Shown: one piece after another, positions 33,918 to 64,000 of the stretch | How the letters are laid out: every line of letters begins with the position of its first letter | Numbering within the stretch: the first letter of the stretch is position 1 | Assembly (NCBI RefSeq): GCF_029227915.1 | Contig: NC_079879.1 | Span: forward strand, 10,542,001 to 10,606,000 | Reading direction: 5' to 3' | Length of the DNA stretch: 64,000 bases | DNA from: Hydractinia symbiolongicarpus | Lineage: Eukaryota > Cnidaria > Hydrozoa > Anthoathecata > Hydractiniidae | Translations under genes and position numbers: made by a program | The notes under the pieces: generated by a model | Database searches by the model: none | Told to the model about the DNA's origin: nothing | What the model saw: only the letters and a program-made list of their open reading frames with translations

Positions 33918-34033
33918 CATAGGTGAATATTTATCATAGCACATTCTTATTTCATCTCAACTCATAGCACATCCGTATTTCATTCTCAACAGAGAATGAA
34001 ATACGGATGTGCTATGATAAATATTCATCTATG
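33918..34033. repeat. Perfect hairpin, 25-bp arms, nested in a larger inverted repeat
   Basis: CATAGCACATCCGTATTTCA onward (33963-33987) and its exact complement (33992-34016) are separated by only AACA. The right arm continues ATAAATATTCATCTATG, which is the complement of CATAGGTGAATATTTAT at 33,918 upstream. A partial third copy of the arm (CATAGCACATTCTTATTTCA) lies between. So one arm has been duplicated next to a palindrome. Confidence 0.85.
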
Positions 34034-34784
34034 TTTACCAACGTTTTTGTCTTTTTTTCCAGCTCACCTAAAACCACACTGCAATTTTGTTTTTGATTTT
34101 AAATTGCCTTTAAACTTGCTCAGCAAACTTTCTCTTCCCTTTTTGCGCACAAACACTGGAATGCGCTTCGTAGTACTTTTTGAAATTAACAAACATTAAA
34201 TTTTGTGAAAAATGTATGCTTAAACTGCTTAAGTGTGTGAAATTTCTCTTTATTCTCTAGACAATTTTAGACAATCATCTTTATAAATTTAAAATGTTAA
34301 CCTGCAAACATCCGAGCAATAATTTTTCTTTTCTTTTACAGTGATTATTGCATTTAGATACATAGACAGTTGTTGTTTTCTGTCCTGGTTAGATATGAAT
34401 GATTTTTGCTAATTGTAGCTTGAGCCATGTTTGCATATATAATCCTGTGAAATTTTTATTTCATAATAGTAGAAAACCTTGATGAAGTAACTACTAGAAA
34501 AATGAGAAACAGCAGACATCCCACTGGCCTTTATTGGACATTTTATTCTTATCCAAAAGTATAAAAGCTAAAGACACAAACTGGCCCAGACAGGTGACGT
34601 GTGCAATTGTTAAAAATTTATTAATTTTTGACTTTCACCTTAAGTTTCTTTTAATTCATGCAAGTTAAAATTTGCACGAACTTTTCTAGTCACACTTTCA
34701 TCACTCACACATAGTAATTTATGTGTGATTTAGAGCTCGCAGGGGTAAATTTTCCTGACCAGTCTGCAAAGCCTCTTTTACTTA

Positions 34785-35292
34785 TCTATGTAATAATACA
34801 CCAGTTCTGTCTGTCTGTCACTTTTGCAAAGTGGATAAATTTTCTTTGATAAATTCTATAAAACATCGCCTATAAACTAGCAAACTTTGACGTTAAAGCA
34901 ATATTGACGTCAAAGAAAAGTATATTAAGATTAGTGAAGCCATTGCATTGCACTTTTAAATTTAAGGCTTAATAACTTGGAAACGGGTGAAAATAACTGA
35001 CGTCATCTCCTGTGTGGGTAACTAAGGACTACCTGGGACCAATTTAGGTAGGTTTACCAAACCTAGGTTGGCGAATCCATTTCGGAATGGACAGGTTAAT
35101 GACGTCATCATAAAACCTTTAGACCCTAATATCTCTGCACCCGTTTGTCAAAAGTACACGAACCTATACATTTTCTTGATCAGCGTTTCAAGATCTATAC
35201 GATGAAGGCAAAATTTAAATGACGGTTGTTTTTTTCTGTTATCCTGCCTAAGTGGATTTTTTCACGGCGTTAGTGACTATTATGATCTATTA
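34785..35292 (+). mobile_element. Longer Helitron-like element, copy 4
   Basis: Starts TCTATGTAATAATACACCAG after A, carries TCTGTCTGTCTGTCAC, and ends with a weak GTGGATTTTTTCAC hairpin and TATTAG followed by T. The interior shares an ordered set of words with 44,170-44,634 (TGGGTAACTAAGGACTACC, GGTTAATGACGTCATC, GATCAGCGTTTCAAGATCT, CCTGCCTAAGTGGATTTT). This defines a roughly 500-bp subfamily with the same termini as the short copies. Upstream of the SFI1 start codon. Confidence 0.55.
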
Positions 35293-35394
35293 GTAGAAAT
35301 ATTGGCAATGTCTTTTTCTGCCTTATGAAACATTTGGAGAGTTAGCATATTGCATTTCTTTTATATATATAATTTAATTTAGGTTTAAATAATA

Positions 35395-57955
<22,561 letters not shown>

Positions 57956-58068
57956 GGTAATTTTTATTTTGAGAGACTTCTTGGTCTTGATTATTCTTTC
58001 ATTAGAAAACGATATGAGCCGTTTTTTTCTTGACAATTTTTAATTCTATCTTTGTATGTTGTTTTCAG

Positions 58069-58156
58069 CGGGTAAACGTTGGTGGAGATGATACCATGTC
58101 TGCAAGACGTCAACAAGTTTGTTGTGGTGTTACCATTGGTGGCTGAAATTGTGAAG
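58069..58156 (+). other. SFI1: Candidate downstream or alternative last exon of SFI1
   Basis: Bounded by GTATGTTGTTTTCAG and GTAAAAC. If exon 32 is included this is 3' untranslated. If exon 32 is skipped, exon 31 (phase 0) joins it in an open frame of 24 codons (RVNVGGDDTMSARRQQVCC) ending TGA, giving a different C-terminus that lacks the LLPPSTF motif. No strong poly(A) signal follows closely; AATAAA occurs at about 58,862. Confidence 0.4.
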
Positions 58157-58349
58157 GTAAAACATCTTTATTTGAAATGAAATGGCACCGATCTAAAAAC
58201 ACGGTTTAAAAACAGGTTTTGTTAATTTTCTAGAGGTGTAAATTAATCTTTAGAAAATACATTATTTCCTTGTTACTTTTTTTAGCTACAAAAAAGGGCT
58301 GGTACCTAATATTGTATTTATATTTATAATAATTACATTTTTTTATATT

Positions 58350-58552
58350 TTAAATGTTATGAAAAAGTAGTAAGAAATGAATTTTAAATTTGTTTTTATT
58401 TTTTCTACCAATCATTTCTACAAATTCGTCTCTTGTTGCATAACTTTTCCCTATCTTATTCGGAGTCTCTTCACAGTTTTTAAATGCTCCACCTCTGCTG
58501 TCCATCTCATCCATGGTACAGCTCTCTTCCGGCAGGCCATCCACGTAAATTA
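58350..58552 (-). CDS. Possible minus-strand coding fragment, unrecognised
   Basis: An open frame on the minus strand encodes about 67 residues of ordinary composition (YVDGLPEESCTMDEMDSRGG, then GKSYATRDEFVEMIGRKN) before turning Phe/Leu-rich and stopping. The first 45 residues look coding and the tail does not, so the real segment may end at an unrecognised donor near 58,400. No partner exon found. It could be an exon or a transposon remnant. Confidence 0.25.
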
Positions 58553-60600
58553 GGTAGCTTTACAATCAAACTTTCGCAAATATTATTTACGGCCAAAACC
58601 ACCTGCTGGTTTATTTTTAAATATTGGCCAATTTTCAAAAAAATTTGGGCGGGGTGACACGGCTGTTCACGTCAAATTTCAAAATTTTGGTCCAAAATCT
58701 TGAAAAGAAAATATGATAATTTGTGAACAGTCCCTAAAACCTTTCTTCCTCCAAGCTAAAATATGATTTGCTGTATTTCGTTATGAAACTTTTGTCTTAA
58801 CTTCGCTTAATCGAGTTTTGATAAGTTCATAACACAATGCGACAATGCTTTTTTTTTGTACAATAAATTTGCAACAAAATGCTAAACCAAAATATAGTGT
58901 TGCTTAGGCTTGTACGAAAGTATTTTTGTTGAACTTGCTGATATGCTATCGGCAAAAATACATAATCGGCGATAAACAACCTCGATCCAGGGTATCTTGT
59001 ATTTTTTCGACATTGGGATCGCTGTCCCGATGTCAAAAAGGTACAAGATGCCCTGGGAATAAGGTTGGGGAAAAACACTAATTGGTCCGTGAAATATATT
59101 AGTCATTGATTCAACATTTCGTCAATTCAGAACGATGTAAAGTCCTCCAGCTGTCACGCTGCACTATTTTGTATCGTAGCAAGCAAATTATTACAGCTCA
59201 TTTCGGTTAAGGAATAAGAGCTAACAAAAGTTTCATAGTTCGTACCGTTGGGGTATCTCAGTTAATTCTCTTCTGTCTGAAACACACGGAGCATCACTTC
59301 ACAAATGAACTTATTTGATGTTTCGAGTTACCGCAACCTATTATGCAAAAAAGTAGGCTAACCTGTTCCGTAAAGTACACCTGCGGCTTAAATAGGTGAT
59401 TTCAGGATGAAATCATTCACATCGATGAGTGAGCTCCCACCCTCCCACCCAAAAGTCTTTAACAATAATAAAAAGGTTTTCTCTCTGCTATCCAATCAGA
59501 AATATATAGCTTCTTTATTTATATATCTGTCTTCAATAATTATTGACGGAATTATCAGACAGTTTGTATTTGTATTTTGTAACGCAGCGTACTAAACTGT
59601 AGCTAAACGACTCCACTAACAAAAATGGAAAATAAATAAATGTACGAACGATTGAACAAATTGGATTAGTTTATAACAACCAAGTTTTTAAACTTTAACG
59701 GCGAAGCGGGCTTGATTTCTGACCGGAGAATTTAGTGATGATAGTGTGAAGATGTTCCCGTGTTTGCACACTACGCATGTCTTCGTCACAGCATTTAAAG
59801 TTTTTGTGGGTTTTTGTAATGATAGTAGCATTTATCGTCAACGACAAGGTTTTACCCTTGTCCGATAGTCAAATCGAAGTTGTTGAATTCGAGTAATGAA
59901 ATATAAACGTCATGCGTATATCTAACGGTACAACAATGACGTTACGTGGTTGTTATATAATTGCAAAACAATCTTAGAAAAATTCCAAAATACGCCATTA
60001 TTTCTTCCTTTAAACTATAAAACTACAAGGGACACCTACGAAGTCGCGATTTTGTGTTTCTTTTTCTATGGAAAAAAAACATTTTTGATTTTTTTAGGCC
60101 ATAGTGAATATATAAAATATGAAATAACCGGCGGAAAATGATAGTATCGCCATCTCGTTGTATCGCTATGACTATGTTAATGTATCAGATTAAAATAACA
60201 ATGTCATGTTTACACGTAACTAAAACAGTTTAAAATTATCAGTGTGTCATTAAAACATTTCCGTTTATATACTCTTATTCAAACTTTCGAAGCCCGGAGA
60301 GCAATGATAATCACGAACAACCTCGTTTTCAAGGATAGTTATTGCCGCTGCTCTGCAATAACGTCTCAGGAACAAGAGACTGGGGACGAGGATGGAACAC
60401 AAAAAATGATCTTGGTTTCGCTTTGAACCCACGCTTAATCAGAGAAAGATTTTAGTGAGTAAGCAGGAAGGGAAAATAAAACTTGAAAAGTCATGTAAAT
60501 GTTTTTCTTGCTCATGTTTAATTTTTTAGAGAGATTTTTGATTAGATTTAAATCAATATTTTTTGGCAGGTGGGCCAGGAAACGGAAAAACGGGATACAT
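58553..60600. other. Intergenic stretch, mostly nothing supported
   Basis: Contains the hairpin at 58,987-59,056. A short minus-strand frame at about 59,697-59,771 (VQTREHLHTIITKFSGQK) ends in SSPLRR and TAA after an ATGCGTAG acceptor-like site; it is too short to call. The rest is AT-rich without repeat ends. Confidence 0.4.
58987..59056. repeat. Hairpin, about 30-bp arms
   Basis: CCAGGGTATCTTGTA, TTTTTCGACATTGGGA and a 6-base loop are followed by TCCCGATGTCAAAAA and TACAAGATGCCCTGG. The arms pair with a few mismatches and one small bulge. Could be a foldback element or an RNA hairpin. Confidence 0.75.
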
Positions 60601-60607
60601 TCACGGT

Positions 60608-60703
60608 TTATTTCGGATTTTCACTTTCGCTTTTGATCTTTGCCCGGATCTTTTCAACACTCTCTTGTAAATACTTTTTCTTCTTCATTACTTTTTGTCT
60701 TAG
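60608..60703 (-). CDS. Possible minus-strand terminal exon, Lys-rich
   Basis: After a TATTTTTAAAAG acceptor-like site the minus strand encodes LRQKVMKKKKYLQESVEK and then IRAKIKSESENPK before TAA, a plausible charged helical C-terminus. No upstream exon could be placed between it and the + strand start at 61,001, so it may be chance or belong to a gene with distant exons. Confidence 0.25.
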   Translation of the reverse strand, partial: LRQKVMKKKKYLQESVEKIRAKIKSESENPK

Positions 60704-61000
60704 CTTTTAAAAATACTTATAGGTTGGAATCCTTGAAATATTTTAAAAACGGTTTGAAAGACACGAAGATTAAAGATATTAATTAATCGCTAGTTTAGAA
60801 ATAAATGGTTTCAACTTTATACAAATAGAAACCATCTATACACAACAACTCACTTATTTGGGATCGTGTATGAAATCGAGACAAACTATAAACAAACAGC
60901 AACTCCACTTTTTGTAGCAAGATTTTATTTAAGCTGGCTTGCTAACTATTGCTATAAGTCTCATTAAGGTATATTGTGATTATTTATTTCGTCTTTTGCT

Positions 61001-63742
61001 ATGGGAGAAGAAGACCAGCAGGAAGTGTTGAAGGAACTGTCAGCAAGAGGTATCTAATAATGTAATCTTAACCAAAACTAAAAGTCACAAATTTTTAACT
61101 ACACTGTGAAAATATTTGGGGCATTTATTCTCCTAGTAATAACTTTTGGCAGTGGGATAGGGTCATTTGTTCTTTTGATAGTAACTAGTGCCAGTATATA
61201 TAGCTATATATATATATTTTGGTAGCAGCTTCTATTAACAAAATGAATTGGGAGACTCTCCTGTAAGTGACAACTTCTGCTAGATTTAAGTAAACTTTTT
61301 TTTGCCAGTTATTGTACAGACTATGTTGGATGCGTTTGGAATGAAGGAAATCAAAAGGCAATTAATAATAACAAGTAATATAAATATGTAAAGCCAGCAT
61401 ATCCCATCGTAATTACGTGATTATCTAAAAAAAACTGCTCTAGCGACGATCTCTGCTCGTCACATACTCCATGTTTTCAACTATAACCTGTTCCTGGAAA
61501 CAACTTTGCAAAAATTCTAATGAACAAAGTGGGCGTTTGCGAAGGATCGAGCAAAAAAGAAATCGCATCAAACGTCTTATTTCCGTCTTTTACGTCTTAT
61601 TTTCATTATGTGTTTTTTTTTTCAATGTGAGATCCACTGGAATTATTTCTAAAGTCTAATTATGATTAAAGTGGTTGCAAATTAGGCGACTTGTCTCAGA
61701 TGGAGCTAGTAGTTGCTTCAAACATCAACATAAGGCTTAGGATATCATGTCATAGTCATCCATTGTTGCCAGTAAAAAGAGAAAGTTACGAAGAAAGGTG
61801 AAATCACGTAATTAGGACGTTCAAGTAATTAGGACGATTTACACTGTATATACATATTTATTGAATGACAATGTCTTATCTGTTTTGTGGTTACAAGTGA
61901 TTATAAACATTTTGCATGTTCTCTCCAGCTACCATCTTGGGCTTTTATCATCTTTGTTCCGTCCAGTAGAATGAAATATTTTTTTTCTGGAAAACAAACA
62001 GAACAATTAATTTTGGTTTGGTTGAAGCTCTGCCAGAAAAAATTGTTAGTTTAAATATAATTTTTTTCTTTTCTTAAACTATATATGGGTTGCAATATTT
62101 GTTCATATTAAAGTGGTCCTTGCAAATTAAGACTCCAACTTCCAAGGACCACTTTAATATTTATGGATTTTTTTTCTGCTTATGAAATACCTGAATCTTA
62201 TACATAGTTTGTTTTATGCTACATAAATCAAAGCTGCCTGGCATATATGCTGTTGCATATATTCGCAAAGATTATCGCATAAACAAAAGTGAAGTGCTAA
62301 ATAAAGCATTAATTATTAGTTTTGTTTAATATGCTTATTTATTTGGAAAAATGACTGACTCTTATTGTGTAGTAAAGCTGATCAAATAAATGTGAGTTAT
62401 ATGTGAAAATCTAAATATAATAGTTCATAACAAAAAAACAAAAACTTTGCCAGCTTTGAGCACTTTGAACTTATTAAACTATGAATGAGAACAACACTGC
62501 ATTTCTTATTCTGCCAGCTTACACAAGGAAAAAGTGTAAACACATGGTTACTCGCCATAAAACGGTGCAAAATCAGTAAGGAGGGAATTATAAAAAACTT
62601 GAAATTTCCATTTGGAAGAGGCATGTGATCCTTTGTGTATGCCTACCTAGAATCTCACGAAATGGCCTACTTTTTGGTTGTAGTGAGGCCCCAATGTTTT
62701 AGTGCGAGTCTAAGTCAGAAAAACACAATCCAACTAACTTAGTAACTCTATCAATATTGTGTAGTTAAAACATACCAAGATAGTGCTTTGTATCCCAAAA
62801 GTCCTGCACACATTTTAATGAAAAACACAATGACAGGGTATATACCAACAAGCCCTATATTTCCCTTAGGTCTTAGATTATTTTAGTCTGTTTTTTTCCT
62901 AAAAGAATAATGTGGTTAAATGGCTATTAATGAAATTTCTACATTTTTTAGACAAGATCCACAAGGCACAGAGTTAATTTTCATACTATATACATTCTTC
63001 TGTTTTTTTAAAAAACAGTTTAATAATTTTTAGGCAAATATATATTTCTTTTTTAAGAAAAGAATTTCTTTGCTTACTGTGTTTAATGAATCAAAGTTCC
63101 CATCTACTGGAATGAATCTATAGCTACAGCAAGATAACAGGCCTCTTAAATTTGTGGTGTATATACACTTGTTATTGCAAGAACAAGGATGACATTTTCC
63201 TGATATAAAATAAATCAACAACCATTATTGAAACATGGATCTTTCAAAGTAACTTAATCCTAAGCTCTAACTTCCCTAACTGTTTTAGTTCCCTGATCTA
63301 TTCATCAAAAAAAACTCAGAAAACTAAAAAGTCTCCTCCTTAAAGGCATATTAGGATCAAATACAAAGAAGAAAATTAAACTTTTATAACTTCATATCGA
63401 TAAAAACATATTGTAATATAATTATCTCTCTTTGCAGGCTAAGTAAGAATAATTACTGTAGAGAATTTTTTTCCTCTCGCTAATTCAATAACATCTATAC
63501 ATTGTCTCAATATTAAGAACAGTGTCACAACTCTCTCCATATTGCTACTTGTTTTAATGGCTATTTTAATTCAGTTGTTAAAAATATCCAGAAAAATATA
63601 CCTCCCACTTTCAATTCCTATTCGAATTATCTAGAAAAGCTATCTAAAACGTACTGAAATCTCTTTATTCTTAGCTCTTGTGGATTATATAAAAGTGCTG
63701 AAACGTCAATCATCTGTCCAAAAAGGCAAATCGTCTATTCCT
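61001..63742 (+). CDS. 5' part of an unrecognised + strand gene (three exons seen)
   Basis: Exon 1 (61001-61049) starts ATGGGAGAAGAAGACC and encodes MGEEDQQEVLKELSAR before GTATCT. Exon 2 (61309-61374, after TTTTTTTTGCCAG) encodes VIVQTMLDAFGMKEIKRQLIIT up to GTAATA. Exon 3 (63675-63742, after TTTATTCTTAG) encodes TLVDYIKVLKRQSSVQK and GKSSIP up to GTTAGT, a donor sequence also used by SFI1. Phases 1, 1 and 0 fit, giving about 61 residues of helical character; the gene would continue past the window. Other exons may lie in the 2.3-kb intron. I do not recognise the protein. The poly-pyrimidine acceptors and consistent frame make a real gene more likely than not. Confidence 0.5.
62105..62160. 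repeat. Perfect 18-bp hairpin in intron of the 61-kb gene
   Basis: ATATTAAAGTGGTCCTTG (62105-62122) and its exact complement (62143-62160) enclose a 20-base loop. Size and shape resemble a small-RNA precursor or a short MITE. No flanking duplication evident. Confidence 0.8.
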
Positions 63743-64000
63743 GTTAGTATTACCTTAAATCATCTCTGCCTGAAAGAAATTCTTGCTAAACCATTACCCA
63801 ATCTAATAAATTTCTCTTTCACCACTGGTATTTATTCATCTATAGACCTAAAACTTAAGTGATACCATAAAAGGGCACAAAAAGTCTCAGATGGAAGACC
63901 TCTGAAAGTTTTTGCTATGAATAAAAAAGTCAAAATAATATTTATCATTGATTATATTTCCAAGGTTGGATTGCAAAAGATATGGTATTTTTTTCTGAAA

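Noticed and set aside
34456-34560. Exon-like + segment (VENLDEVTTRKMRNSRHP and on to YSYPK) with AG and GTATAA edges, as an extra 5' SFI1 exon
   Set aside because: It ends in phase 0, and the next exon then reads an immediate stop (GTT TAA) before the SFI1 start codon, so it cannot contribute coding sequence. A 5' untranslated role cannot be excluded.

Overview
The window is AT-rich nuclear DNA from an invertebrate animal. GT-AG introns, dense short interspersed elements and several classes of DNA transposon make it clearly metazoan. The repeat content would suit a cnidarian, but nothing here fixes the species.

Layout: 0-27 kb is gene-poor and full of transposon remains. It holds Helitron-like elements in tandem, two families of tRNA-derived SINE, and a pogo-like MITE. 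A 1.5-kb TTAA-flanked element carries a decayed THAP zinc finger, and a rearranged partial copy lies near 19.7 kb. There is also a PIF/Harbinger-type MITE, foldback elements, and one uninterrupted but 5'-truncated RTE-like LINE on the minus strand with a PHD finger inside its ORF. 27.6-32.85 kb is two abutting tandem arrays: a diverged one of about 135 bp per unit, then a homogeneous one of about 88 bp. A diverged relative of the first lies in inverted orientation at 4.6-5.5 kb.

35.4-58.0 kb (+ strand) is the one gene I identify with confidence: an SFI1 (centrin-binding centriole/spindle-pole protein) orthologue. I traced 32 coding exons with matching phases, about 1,121 codons, more than 20 hydrophobic-x-x-Trp repeats and a conserved short C-terminal motif. 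Its introns host TTAA, Harbinger, hAT-like and Helitron-like insertions, a perfect (AT)n tract of more than 200 bp, and a long hairpin. 61.0 kb to the right edge probably holds the first exons of a second + strand gene of unknown function. Weaker coding fragments on the minus strand lie at 1.0-2.0, 13.3, 58.4 and 60.6 kb.

No rRNA gene, functional tRNA gene, CRISPR array or prokaryotic feature is present. Exon calls rest on reading frames, splice dinucleotides and phase only; there was no transcript evidence.
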